Shown here: one piece after another, positions 7,766 to 16,050 of the stretch
Layout of the letters: each line of letters opens with the position of its first letter
Numbering within the stretch: position 1 is the stretch's first letter
DNA from: Acidimicrobiales bacterium
Lineage (GTDB): Bacteria; Actinomycetota; Acidimicrobiia; Acidimicrobiales; MedAcidi-G1
Length of the DNA: 64,000 nt
NCBI GenBank assembly: GCA_030747595.1
Contig: JASLKK010000006.1
Coordinates: forward strand, 62,001 to 126,000
Reading direction: 5' to 3'
Notes under the pieces: generated by a model
Database searches by the model: none
What the model saw: the letters and a program-made list of their open reading frames with translations, nothing else
Told to the model about the DNA's origin: nothing
Position numbers and translations under genes: made by a program

Positions 7766-9865
7766 GTGAAGAAGTACGCGGTTGCTCTGACGTTTCTGTT
7801 GGTCGTCTCAGGGTGTGGCGGAAGTTCAGACACCGGCACGCCAGCAACGACGGTTGCCCCTTCAGCAACTCAGGCGCCGACCACAACTGCTGTGCCGACA
7901 ACCACTGCGGCACCGACAACAACGACGGGGCCTGCAACGACTACAACTGAGGTAACTGCCAGCATCGTGGCGTCAACGATTTCCCCTGCGGCAACGACGA
8001 CGGCATCACCGCCAACCACCACCACGACGGCACCTCAGGCGGCTACGCCTCCCACCACCACTGGGGGAACCGGTGGCCAAGCCAGCGTAGAAGGCGCCGG
8101 AAAGGGCAGGCCGACAGACAGATACGCCTGCAATATCGATTCCTTGGGTTACTGCATCTTCACAGGGGTTCCGCATCAGACTGGACTTGATCCGGGAACC
8201 GAAGACGTCGTCGATCGTGACGGGAACTTCCTCTTTGCTGTAAACGAAGCAGTGGCGGTGAATGCCCAAGGCGAAGCACTCCAGGCGAGAGGAACGCCCG
8301 CCTTCGACGGAGACGACCTCCAGCGGTCCTCACAGGACGGACTAAGCGAAGACGAGAAAGCCTTCCAGCGCGTCATGGCGATCATGTTCCCAATCCGCAA
8401 TGCCCTCATGTACGACATCGCAGCAGTCACCCAAACCGAATGGGATCTCCTCGTCGGCGAACTCGGACGGAGAGAGATCAAAGAAACAACGTTCACCTCA
8501 GGACTAACTCCCAAAGACAACTACTACGGGCGACAGGGCATCTTTGACCTTGCGAAAAATCCTGAAAGGAAGGACATCCACCATGACGTCATGAAGTTTC
8601 TGGAAGAAGCAGGTCTGTATTTGCTCTGCCATGTGACGACAGATGACTTCGGAGACATGCTGAAGGAAACCCATCCCGAAGGGCACGATCCCTGCGGGGA
8701 TGCGGGGATCTCGACAAAGATTCCGTTCTCCTATCTGGCACCTACGACTGTCGCGCCAACCACCACAGCACCTACCGAGGCTCTTGAGATCTGGGAAGAG
8801 GTATACGTAGAGATTCGTCGCATAGCTGCGGAGAGACCACGCCGCGGTCAAACCATCAACCTCAGGGCCGCTCCAGGATTCTCCGACGAACACCTAGAGG
8901 TCGTCACCGCCGCTTATGCGGAGGCCGCCGACTTCTGGTCAGGCGGATTCGACTTTGCCGAGACAATCCTGCTCGTGATCGTCGATGAAACCGATAGGAC
9001 TTGGTGGGAAACTGAAATGTCACTGCTCGAAGGCGAGCGCTTCAACCCAGGGTGGTTCTCTGAGGTCCATGAATCTGCTGCTCACGGGATGGTCGAGGTC
9101 GATACGAATGGTGTACCCCATATCGTCAGCGCCACGGGAAGCCAGACCGACTTTGGACAGAACGCAGTTGCCGCGCTTGCTCAACTAGTAGCGCATCACG
9201 AGACCACTCACTGGTTCCAGTACCTAGCGACTGGGTCCAAGACTGATCGATGCCTTCTAATGGGAGACCCTTCCTGCCCATGGACATACCTCCCCTGCTG
9301 GCTGACTGAGGGACACGCCGAGCTCTACATGAAGGCGTTCGCTGACGGGCTTGAGGACAACCCTGTGCCATCAAGTGTCTGGCGAGAAGTACGACTGGCA
9401 GGAATTGGGAAGTCCATACCCGATGCGGCCTCGGTGACTGCTCAGGGCTGGCTCGATTATTTGTGGCTACCTCGGACGTCGACTGAACCACGATGCATAG
9501 GCAGCGGTGGACCCCTCGGCTACTCCCTCGGTCTTCCAGTAAACGAGATCCTCTTCTATGACTTCGGTGACGCGAAAATTAATGAGTGGCTTCTCACCAC
9601 TGGGACCTATCCGAGCACTCCGTCATGTCCTAGTTGGTTCAACGCTTTTGAAGACGTGTTCGGTGTTTCTGTTGAGAACTGGTATCGAACGTCGGGAGCT
9701 CCGTATCTGTTGGACACGTTTTCTTCTGACCGCTCAGCTAAAGATGTCCTCACCTTCGACCCAGATGGGTTCTCCCCCTACTGCCAACCAGGTCAAGTTG
9801 GCGCGACAGAAACCGGCTCTGTGGCTGGGGAAACTGGATCAGACACCGTCGACCCTCTCGAATAA
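7766..9865 (+). CDS. Lipoprotein with HExxH zinc-metallopeptidase signature
   Basis: The GTG start gives a signal peptide with lipobox VVSGC (lipid-anchored Cys17), then a Thr/Pro/Ala-rich linker to about residue 115, a first globular region (about 115-320) and a second short TTT-AP linker. The second domain contains H478-E-T-T-H482 and, 32 residues later, WLTEGHAELY with E515, the layout of gluzincin peptidases in which the two His and the later Glu bind zinc and E479 is catalytic. Several Cys pairs suit an exported fold. I cannot assign a peptidase family. The gene is less GC-rich than the genome around it and has no recognised partner. Confidence 0.75.
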   Translation: MKKYAVALTFLLVVSGCGGSSDTGTPATTVAPSATQAPTTTAVPTTTAAPTTTTGPATTTTEVTASIVASTISPAATTTASPPTTTTTAPQAATPPTTTGGTGGQASVEGAGKGRPTDRYACNIDSLGYCIFTGVPHQTGLDPGTEDVVDRDGNFLFAVNEAVAVNAQGEALQARGTPAFDGDDLQRSSQDGLSEDEKAFQRVMAIMFPIRNALMYDIAAVTQTEWDLLVGELGRREIKETTFTSGLTPKDNYYGRQGIFDLAKNPERKDIHHDVMKFLEEAGLYLLCHVTTDDFGDMLKETHPEGHDPCGDAGISTKIPFSYLAPTTVAPTTTAPTEALEIWEEVYVEIRRIAAERPRRGQTINLRAAPGFSDEHLEVVTAAYAEAADFWSGGFDFAETILLVIVDETDRTWWETEMSLLEGERFNPGWFSEVHESAAHGMVEVDTNGVPHIVSATGSQTDFGQNAVAALAQLVAHHETTHWFQYLATGSKTDRCLLMGDPSCPWTYLPCWLTEGHAELYMKAFADGLEDNPVPSSVWREVRLAGIGKSIPDAASVTAQGWLDYLWLPRTSTEPRCIGSGGPLGYSLGLPVNEILFYDFGDAKINEWLLTTGTYPSTPSCPSWFNAFEDVFGVSVENWYRTSGAPYLLDTFSSDRSAKDVLTFDPDGFSPYCQPGQVGATETGSVAGETGSDTVDPLE

Positions 9866-9934
9866 GAGCGTCCCTGGCATGCCCTCAGCACACCTCCAAG
9901 GCCATCGGAGTATCCATCCGAACCCCTTCGTTGC

Positions 9935-9965
9935 GGGGGACGTGGGGCTTTCGCCCCGTTCTCCC
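9935..9965 (+). terminator. Hairpin downstream of the lipoprotein gene
   Basis: GGGGC (9944-9948) pairs with GCCCC (9953-9957) around a TTTC loop, and an outer GGGGG (9935-9939) can pair with CTCCC (9961-9965). It may end the lipoprotein transcript, but no T-run follows, so it could instead be the first helix of a structured RNA. Confidence 0.4.
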
Positions 9966-9993
9966 TAGGGACTCCGAAGTTAACCCACCTCAA

Positions 9994-10067
9994 AACGGTG
10001 GAGAGAGGCGCTCCGCCTACCCCCTGAGCGGTTGGATAACTCCCAAATCGGGGGCTGAAACACCGTT
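9994..10067 (+). ncRNA. Candidate structured RNA with three-way junction
   Basis: AACGGTG (9994-10000) pairs with CACCGTT (10061-10067). Enclosed are hairpin AGGCG/CGCCT (10006-10010 with 10014-10018) and stem CCCCC/GGGGG (10020-10024 with 10050-10054), the latter holding a smaller TTGG/CCAA stem (10032-10035 with 10043-10046). The pairing was found by eye. No known RNA family was recognised and transcription direction is assumed. Confidence 0.25.
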
Positions 10068-10188
10068 CGCTGGGGCGCAGTCACGCCTCTCACCAGGAAC
10101 TCTACCCGCCACGGACGCGAGTCGAGCCAGAGGCTGCGGCCTACCTGCACGTATCTACACCTGGGGGCTCGCTGGTATCGATCTAGAG

Positions 10189-10207
10189 GTTGGCGCTAAT
10201 GGCCAAC
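10189..10207. repeat. Hairpin near the 3' end of a small gene
   Basis: GTTGGC (10189-10194) pairs with GCCAAC (10202-10207). It lies just past the stop of the minus-strand gene ending at 10215 and could act as its terminator, although no T-run follows on the minus strand. Confidence 0.4.
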
Positions 10208-10214
10208 TAGGCGC

Positions 10215-10523
10215 CTACGAAAGCAGGTTGGCACCAGTGTCCTGACTGACGATTCGGGCGGGCGGGTCGGCAACGAACTCTTGTCCCAGGGTGAGCCACT
10301 CCGAGTCGGCAGACAATGCATCCACGAATGCGCCGTATCCAACACCGTTCTCGAACTGGAGCACGTAGGTCATTAGGTGTCCAGGTCCTGTGTTGTGGGC
10401 GATAAGTGCGACATTGGTCGCACCGAGGCGTCGGTGGATTTCAGACCCCCGCCTACAGAAGCCGATGAAATCGCCCTCACGGCCTTGATGGACTTCCCAG
10501 ACGGTCCTTCCTACAAACATCAT
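10215..10523 (-). CDS. Small protein, probably of dimeric alpha/beta-barrel (NIPSNAP/Dabb-like) type
   Basis: A 102-residue protein whose pattern of strand, helix, strand and helix (GRTVWEVHQGREGDFIGFC, then THLMTYVLQFEN-like strand) resembles ferredoxin-like small enzymes or binding proteins. Family assignment is tentative. The start ATGATG at 10518-10523 has AAAGGAAA upstream on the minus strand. It lies in the less GC-rich accessory segment, alone on its strand. Confidence 0.55.
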   Translation of the reverse strand: MMFVGRTVWEVHQGREGDFIGFCRRGSEIHRRLGATNVALIAHNTGPGHLMTYVLQFENGVGYGAFVDALSADSEWLTLGQEFVADPPARIVSQDTGANLLS

Positions 10524-10836
10524 CTTTCATTTCCTTTCTGTTGGGCGGAAAGCCCCGTTACTCGGAGCCATCTGGATGGTGCCTTCGAGTACGCCCGATT
10601 GCAAACACATGCATGTGGCAATTGTTGACGCCACCCCGCCCCGTACGGCGTGGGGCTGAAGAGGACTGGTTGATGTCCTGCCAGAACAACTGACCAAACC
10701 CATCGGCAAAATCGGCGACGAACAAGAAAACGACCTGCTCTTCGGTGACCTCAGCCACCAGAAAATCGCGGCAGACTTTCGCCATGTCGCCTGGCTCGGT
10801 TGCCGTAATCGCCTATTTGCACTTGCGAGGAAGGCG
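10524..10836. other. 313-nt stretch without a confident gene
   Basis: It contains a GC hairpin near 10634-10655 and a short minus-strand frame (10558-10785, 75 codons) without a good ribosome binding site. The plus-strand frame of the next gene is open back to 10660 but has no ATG, GTG or TTG before 10837. I see no promoter that I can defend. Confidence 0.4.
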
Positions 10837-11106
10837 GTGAGTCAGAGTCGCGACTTCAAGATCCTTGGCTACACGGTCGGCCAGGCACCAAATCTTCCTC
10901 TGATCGTCGTGGTCCTTTCTGCACTAGTGGTTCGGGTAGCTGAAAAAGGATCAGGGGTCGATCGGATTGCTACCTCTGTGTTCGTCGTGAGCCTCAGCAT
11001 CTGGAGTTATCTGGAAGCGGTCGATGGCGTCAATGCTTTTCGAAGACTTCTGGGAATAGTGGGCTTTGCCGTCGTGTTGACCCGTCTCGTAGGACAACTT
11101 CACTAA
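10837..11106 (+). CDS. Small membrane protein, function unknown
   Basis: An 89-residue protein with about three hydrophobic segments (near residues 18-36, 42-60 and 68-84) and a soluble first 15 residues. The GTG at 10837 has GAGGAAGG about 4 nt upstream. No family was recognised. It lies in the accessory segment between two other small genes. Confidence 0.6.
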   Translation: MSQSRDFKILGYTVGQAPNLPLIVVVLSALVVRVAEKGSGVDRIATSVFVVSLSIWSYLEAVDGVNAFRRLLGIVGFAVVLTRLVGQLH

Positions 11107-11250
11107 GCCACTGGCAGGACGCCAGCGAACTGGGGTTGGTCGATGGATCCCCGGGGAACCACCAAGACCGGGAGTGCGCGTCGGGCTTCAGAGCGGAGTT
11201 GCAGCTTCCATGGAAGGATCGCCCTTCACAACAAATGGAGGAAAGAAAGC

Positions 11251-11550
11251 ATGTCCTATACCTACCTGAACGTCAGCGACATCGGTCAAAGGTTCAGAGA
11301 CGCACCAGTCGGCACCGATGAGGGCAACGCTGCTATGGCCGAGCTGTTCGCGATCTACGAGGATTGCGGAGTAGAGGCCGTCTCGACGGGTTGGTCGGGG
11401 GCTCTAGGAAAGATCATCAGCATCCAGACTGCGCCGGACGCTGAAAGTGCGACAAGGTGTCAGGTGGCTCTGACCAATGCTGGTCTCGTGGAGGGCCTGC
11501 TCACAGGCCCCTACACGTCGTTGGAAGACTTGATCGCAATGCAAATGTAG
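11251..11550 (+). CDS. Small soluble protein, function unknown (possibly GYD/ferredoxin-like fold)
   Basis: The 99-residue frame starts at ATG 11251 with GGAGGAAAG 7 nt upstream, a strong ribosome binding site that overrules the longer frame from 11143. The sequence has an alternating helix and strand pattern (AMAELFAIYEDCGVEAVST, KIISIQTAPDAES) that looks like a small ferredoxin-like fold such as GYD-domain proteins, but the match is weak. It ends 15 nt before a hairpin terminator shared with the convergent lipoprotein gene. Confidence 0.6.
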   Translation: MSYTYLNVSDIGQRFRDAPVGTDEGNAAMAELFAIYEDCGVEAVSTGWSGALGKIISIQTAPDAESATRCQVALTNAGLVEGLLTGPYTSLEDLIAMQM

Positions 11551-11565
11551 AACGCGGGCGGGCTG

Positions 11566-11590
11566 GGGGGCGGCCCGAGCGGCCGTCCCC
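11566..11590. terminator. Bidirectional hairpin terminator between convergent genes
   Basis: GGGGGCGGCC (11566-11575) pairs with GGCCGTCCCC (11581-11590), nine Watson-Crick pairs plus one G-T. It sits between the stops of the small gene ending at 11550 and the lipoprotein gene ending at 11591. No clear T-run is present. Confidence 0.55.
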
Positions 11591-13705
11591 TCAGTCGGCT
11601 TTCTCCAGGCGGCGGGCGTCGGTGGAACCGATGACCACCACGATGTCGGCGGCTAGCACCCGGTCGACGGTCGACGGCGCTACGAAGTCGATCAGCTCGG
11701 GCATCGGGACCTCATCGGCGGGTAGGGACAGTGTCGTGCCGACCGCCCTAGCGTCGCCAAGGAATCCTTCCCGGTAGTAGATCGTCGACAACGAGGCCCG
11801 GTAGGCGTTGCCGGGTGCGGTCGTCTGGTAACTGTCCAGCCCAAGGAGTCGGGTAACCTTGCCTGCCAACCCGCCCACACTGGAGCCGTTGGCTACGAAT
11901 ACGACCACTTGATCGGGGGGCCTGCTGAATGGCCCATCCGGCGGCACCGGCACGCCGGCTCGATCCAGTACCACCGGTGGACCGTCGGGCACCAAGCAGC
12001 CCGCCGACGCCCCGAAGCCGACGCCGTGAGCGCACGGGTACTCGTATCGACGGACCTGTACGGTCCGCCAACGTCGACCGTCGACCGTGGTGGGACGCAT
12101 ATCAGGCACGTCGATCGGTCCCACGCCGGCCAGCGCGACCTGCAGAGCTAGCCGGGACGGATCGGGCCCGGCTGCTTCGACAGCCCGAGCCACCCAACGC
12201 ACGAGGCTGCACGCCTCCACCACCGTCCGGTGGACGTCATCCGCGGCGCTTTCGACGGTGGGCACCGCTACGCCCTCGACCTCTGCCCAAGCCTCGACGC
12301 AGAGACGATCGAACGGTCGCCGTTCAGCATCATCAAGTCGCTGTGCACCGGTCGCCGACCCGTCGACCACCAGGGCGCCGTCGTAGTAGGCGCCAGCGGT
12401 CGGTCCGCCGAACTCGGCGATCCGTGATGCCACCGCATCCAGGCCCTGTCCGTCCAGACCCGACAGGACAAACTGTGGGCGGGGCATTTGCTGTTCCAGC
12501 ATCTCCAGGATCAGCCACGGCAGTGACGTCATGTCGACTAGCGGGATGACCACGTCCACGCCGTCAGCAATCATGGCGGCGACTGCAGTGTCTAGGCCCA
12601 CCTGGCATGTGGTGGCCCCTTCGCATCCGATCTGATACCGGTTGGAAGTCATGTCGACCTCGGCCAGTGCATGATCGACCGCGGCCATGAGGTCGTCAGA
12701 CCGTTGAGGTGAATCTGGTACGACCACCCCAATGGTCGCACCAACTAGGAGTCCGCGGTCTATGGCAGCCCCCAGGGCGAGGCTCAGACCAGTTCGGTCA
12801 CCGACCTCGATGGAGTGGAGCAGACCCTGCCCTTGGAGCAAGTCCAGGTCGGAGATGCCGCGTACGGCGAGATGGGAGACCCGGTGGCGGCGAGTGAGAC
12901 AGCTTGCGGCGGTTCCAGGTATGGGGGTGGCGGCCAGGACCACGACTGCTTCGTGAATCTCGACAGCTTCCAGACAGGCAGCCTCACGCAGGGTGTCGAT
13001 GTCGAGATCGCCACCCCCCAGCGCCGACACGCCAATGGTTCGAAGCTCGAGTGATCGACCGTGGATTCCGCCGCATGCCTCGTTCACGACATCCAGGAAC
13101 GCAGCCACCATGGCGCCGGGATCGCCCACCGGCACGCCGAAGCCCACCTTGACTAACTCGTTGAGGCGGGTGTCGATCTGGGCGATGACGATCGATTCGG
13201 CAGTGATTCCCGCCTCCACAGCAGTAGGAGCGTCTATCGGATCAGCGGAGCCCATCCGACAGAAGGAGTCCAGTCCGGAGAACCGACTGGTCCGGTCGAG
13301 AGACTCCTGAAAGGCGAGAAAGATCGGTCCGCGGGGGTCGACGTATTCGCCATCGGTAACCACCCCGTCGGGTAGGAGATCTGGCGAGAGTGTCTCTGGA
13401 GACAACTCATTGTCGCCGCTCTCGGGATCCCTGTCTTCAACCCGCTCCGTAACGGTCGGGGACATGGCTACCGAAGTCGTCGACTCGACGGGTGCAATCA
13501 ATGTCGTGCTGGTGGGCGGGGCGGTCTCGGACCCTGGAGCGCTCGTCGTCGAGGCGGAAGCGGACGTGGTTGATGGAGTGACCGTGATGACAGCAGTCGG
13601 CGAGGTCGTCGCCGGCTCGGTCGTGGGGTCATTGGTCGTGCAGGCGGGGAGGGTCGCCACGAGGGCGGCGGCGAGCGCGAGGGTGGTGGGGAGACGGTGG
13701 CGCAT
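11591..13705 (-). CDS. Substrate-binding lipoprotein fused to a C-terminal LytR_C domain
   Basis: Starting at ATG 13705 the 704-residue product has a signal peptide with lipobox LPAC (Cys22), a Thr/Ser-rich linker, and a long domain like type I periplasmic binding proteins of branched-chain amino-acid ABC systems (GITAESIVIAQIDTRL near residue 145, later FVLSGLDGQGLDAVA). From about residue 600 comes a LytR_C domain (VVVFVANGSSVGGLAGKV), normally the tail of LytR-CpsA-Psr cell-wall ligases. The longer frame upstream to 14050 overlaps the divergent gene and is rejected. No ABC permease lies nearby, so a sensing or wall-binding role is possible. Confidence 0.75.
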   Translation of the reverse strand: MRHRLPTTLALAAALVATLPACTTNDPTTEPATTSPTAVITVTPSTTSASASTTSAPGSETAPPTSTTLIAPVESTTSVAMSPTVTERVEDRDPESGDNELSPETLSPDLLPDGVVTDGEYVDPRGPIFLAFQESLDRTSRFSGLDSFCRMGSADPIDAPTAVEAGITAESIVIAQIDTRLNELVKVGFGVPVGDPGAMVAAFLDVVNEACGGIHGRSLELRTIGVSALGGGDLDIDTLREAACLEAVEIHEAVVVLAATPIPGTAASCLTRRHRVSHLAVRGISDLDLLQGQGLLHSIEVGDRTGLSLALGAAIDRGLLVGATIGVVVPDSPQRSDDLMAAVDHALAEVDMTSNRYQIGCEGATTCQVGLDTAVAAMIADGVDVVIPLVDMTSLPWLILEMLEQQMPRPQFVLSGLDGQGLDAVASRIAEFGGPTAGAYYDGALVVDGSATGAQRLDDAERRPFDRLCVEAWAEVEGVAVPTVESAADDVHRTVVEACSLVRWVARAVEAAGPDPSRLALQVALAGVGPIDVPDMRPTTVDGRRWRTVQVRRYEYPCAHGVGFGASAGCLVPDGPPVVLDRAGVPVPPDGPFSRPPDQVVVFVANGSSVGGLAGKVTRLLGLDSYQTTAPGNAYRASLSTIYYREGFLGDARAVGTTLSLPADEVPMPELIDFVAPSTVDRVLAADIVVVIGSTDARRLEKAD

Positions 13706-13737
13706 AGGCAGGGTGGGTGCCCGGAGGGCACCGCTGG

Positions 13738-13743
13738 ACAGTA
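13738..13743 (-). promoter_or_regulatory. Possible -10 element for the LytR_C fusion gene
   Basis: TACTGT on the minus strand, about 32 nt before the ATG at 13705. No convincing -35 or ribosome binding site was found. Confidence 0.3.
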
Positions 13744-13856
13744 TTCGGGTGAAACCCAACACCGTCGGACCTTTGCATGGCCATCGCTGGGGGTATTGCC
13801 GGGGTGTCCACCCAGGATGCCTTGATCGGTGCCCGGGGGGCGGGCTGTTGGTCGCG

Positions 13857-13862
13857 TAGCGT
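13857..13862 (+). promoter_or_regulatory. Leaderless -10 element (TAGCGT)
   Basis: TAGCGT lies 7 nt before the GTG at 13870, which supports that start over the longer frame from 13777. Confidence 0.5.
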
Positions 13863-13869
13863 CGACGCC

Positions 13870-15159
13870 GTGCCGGACATCGAGGACCCGATCGAGCTAC
13901 CGGATCCTGCCACCGAGGCCGAATCCGCTTCCACCGCTGAAGAGGGCTCCATGCCTGAACGGACCGAAGCAGAGGCCCGGACGGATCCTTCCGGTGAACA
14001 CCGCGGACGCCGGTCCGCCTTTTTCCGGGAACGTTCGGATTCGGTATCACCGACAGCCGGCATGCCTTCTCCTTCGGGCGGTCGGTGGACCGATGCCGAG
14101 GCCGACGAGCAGATCCGAGCCTTTCTCGTCCGACTGGCCGGCGACCGCCAGTTGGTCCACTGTGATGACCCGGTCGAGTTCCTGCAGGAGAACGACCTTC
14201 TACTGCTTTTCGGACCGGAGGAGGAGACTGCCTTCGCCGACCTGGCCTTGCGGTTTCCCGACGAGGCGGTCACTCGGTGGGCCACGCTGCTCAGCGGAGG
14301 TGACCGCACTGAGGCTTTCGGGCCCCGGTCGCGTGCCGAGCGGCGTGACGAGGCCAGCCTCGTTCGTGAGTTTCAGATCGGCATGCGGAAGCGGGCCATG
14401 GGTGGCATCCTCCTCCTGGGCGTGCTGGCCCTGGTCGGATTCGGGGCACGATCCCTGTTGGAAAATGAGCCTGAGGATCGCTCGGACCGGTCGCTGCGCT
14501 TCTCTGGATCCACGATCACCGACATAGATGGAGAGCCGGTGCTGCGCCTCGAGGGAGGCCCCCCGGTGGCCGAACCGACACTGATCGCGTCGGCCGACCG
14601 GGTGGTGGCCGTCCTTCGAGGCGACGGACCTCCGGAGAACCGGATCCGGCTCGACGTCCCGGACGTCGACCTTCCGGTCCGCCCCGGATTGCTGATGGCT
14701 ACTGTTTTTGAACACCGGGGAGGTCAGGTCGCCCTCGTGGGCCCTGAGGACTGGTGGATCGGTGCCTGTGTTCGGGTGACTGTGGCGACCGATTCCCTGC
14801 GACCGCTTGATGTCGTGGTATACGAGTCCGAGGAGGGAGCGTGTCCGGATGGGCTCGGAGGACGGGCGGCCCGGGTGACGTGCGTCGGGCGGGCCGCACT
14901 GATGTTGGGTGTCGATATCCCCCAGGGAGGCGTGGAACTCGACGAGGGCGGGCTGGGTTGGGCCGAGACCATCCGGTTCGGGGTCGAGGCCGCTCCGGGC
15001 ATCTCCTCGAAGTGGGAGGTCCTGTCCGTCCGGGGAGCGATCACCGTTGCGGACGCTTCGGGGACGGGAGAAATCTCCGTACCGGCCTTTGGTGGAGCAC
15101 CCGGCGACGTGGTGCCCGTTGAGATTGGTGGGGCCAGCGGTGATTGCACCCTCACCTGA
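13870..15159 (+). CDS. Bitopic membrane protein of unknown function
   Basis: The 429-residue product has an acidic, helix-forming N-terminal part (about 1-165, including DEQIRAFLVRLAGDRQLVHC), a single membrane segment near residues 176-194 (GGILLLGVLALVGFGA) and a 230-residue C-terminal part rich in predicted beta strands, likely outside the cell. The layout is like an anti-sigma factor or receptor, but no such motif was recognised. It diverges from the LytR_C fusion gene across 164 bp, so the two may share control. Confidence 0.65.
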   Translation: MPDIEDPIELPDPATEAESASTAEEGSMPERTEAEARTDPSGEHRGRRSAFFRERSDSVSPTAGMPSPSGGRWTDAEADEQIRAFLVRLAGDRQLVHCDDPVEFLQENDLLLLFGPEEETAFADLALRFPDEAVTRWATLLSGGDRTEAFGPRSRAERRDEASLVREFQIGMRKRAMGGILLLGVLALVGFGARSLLENEPEDRSDRSLRFSGSTITDIDGEPVLRLEGGPPVAEPTLIASADRVVAVLRGDGPPENRIRLDVPDVDLPVRPGLLMATVFEHRGGQVALVGPEDWWIGACVRVTVATDSLRPLDVVVYESEEGACPDGLGGRAARVTCVGRAALMLGVDIPQGGVELDEGGLGWAETIRFGVEAAPGISSKWEVLSVRGAITVADASGTGEISVPAFGGAPGDVVPVEIGGASGDCTLT

Positions 15160-15225
15160 GCGATGACCTAAGCGGAGACCGGAGCGGCACCTGAGCGGGG
15201 ACCGGAGTCGAGGCACCCTGCCCGG

Positions 15226-15231
15226 TACTGT
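15226..15231 (+). promoter_or_regulatory. Leaderless -10 element (TACTGT) for the SRAP gene
   Basis: TACTGT ends 6 nt before the ATG at 15238 and no Shine-Dalgarno sequence is present, the expected pattern for a leaderless mRNA. Confidence 0.55.
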
Positions 15232-15237
15232 GTCGAT

Positions 15238-16050
15238 ATGTGCGGCCGTGTGGTGACCGCGTCGGGCCCGGAGGAACTGAGCGAATACCTCGGGGCTGAC
15301 GCCATTGTCGATGTGCTGGACGGCCCCGACCACAACGTCGCACCGTCTCGCCGTCTTCCCGTGGTTTGGACTTCTGATGAGGGCGGCGGCCGACTCCTCG
15401 GCACGGCACGCTGGGGACTGGTGCCCGGCTGGGCAAAGGATCCGGCTATCGGAGACCGGATGTTCAACGCACGGGCCGAGACGGTGGCCGATAAGCCTTC
15501 CTTTCGAGATGCCTTCCGCTGCCGACGCTGTCTGGTAGCCGTGGATGGTTTCTACGAGTGGGGTCCCGGTACGCCGTCGCCTGCCGACCAACGGCCTGAC
15601 AATGCCCGAACCTCTAAACAGCCGTGGTACATCCAGCGGTCGGACGGACGCCCGTTGGTCTTCGCCGGCCTGTGGGAGCGGTGGGTCGGTACCGGATCGG
15701 ATGACCGGCGTCCAGGAACCGATCCATCCGTGAACGGACCGTCAGACGATGGGCTTCGAACCTGCGCCGTCATCACGGTGCAGGCCAATGGTGACCTCTC
15801 GCCAGTGCACCACCGAATGCCGGCCGTACTCGAGTCAGCCGAATGGGGTGCGTGGCTGGATGCCGACGACCCGAATCGTCACGAACTCGAGCGCCTGCTG
15901 GCCCCGGCTGCTGACGGCACGCTGTCTCGCCATCCAGTCGACCACAGGGTGAACAACGCCCGGAACAAGGGCGCCGACCTGCTGGATCTCTTGGACCGGA
16001 CGCGGATTGACGCGCCACCGCCACCCGCTGGACAGGGGGCGCTCTGGTGA
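15238..16050 (+). CDS. SRAP/HMCES family abasic-site crosslinking protein
   Basis: SRAP proteins shield abasic sites in single-stranded DNA by a covalent link through Cys2. All hallmarks are visible: catalytic MCGR start (Cys2), the N33 region (NVAPSRRLPVV), the GFYEWG glutamate motif and the VHHRMPAVL histidine motif. The 270-residue length is slightly long because of a hydrophilic insertion around residues 140-170. The start is fixed because Cys2 must follow Met1. The frame overlaps the next gene by 4 nt (GTGA). Confidence 0.92.
   Translation: MCGRVVTASGPEELSEYLGADAIVDVLDGPDHNVAPSRRLPVVWTSDEGGGRLLGTARWGLVPGWAKDPAIGDRMFNARAETVADKPSFRDAFRCRRCLVAVDGFYEWGPGTPSPADQRPDNARTSKQPWYIQRSDGRPLVFAGLWERWVGTGSDDRRPGTDPSVNGPSDDGLRTCAVITVQANGDLSPVHHRMPAVLESAEWGAWLDADDPNRHELERLLAPAADGTLSRHPVDHRVNNARNKGADLLDLLDRTRIDAPPPPAGQGALW

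Larger units (their letters stand above)
9866..10214. other. 349-nt non-coding stretch with several RNA-like hairpins
   Basis: No convincing frame. It holds a strong hairpin just after the lipoprotein gene, a possible three-way junction and a hairpin plus 10-bp palindrome at the right end, all listed separately. The palindrome TAGGCGCCTA at 10208-10217 overlaps the stop region of the next gene. Confidence 0.6.

Noticed and set aside
7820-8100. Repeated ACGACG/CCGACAACC-type units, considered as a CRISPR or tandem array
   Set aside because: They encode the Thr/Pro/Ala linker of the lipoprotein; units are short, in frame and without spacers.
10558-10785. 75-codon minus-strand frame
   Set aside because: Weak ribosome binding site, odd C-terminal half rich in Arg/His, and no family resemblance. 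It cannot be excluded but is not supported.
10660-10836. Upstream extension of the small membrane protein at 10837
   Set aside because: The frame is open but has no ATG, GTG or TTG, and the GTG at 10837 has a good GAGGAAGG site.
14200-15591. 463-codon minus-strand open frame
   Set aside because: It is antisense to the bitopic membrane protein and the SRAP gene, both better supported. High GC keeps the opposite frame open.
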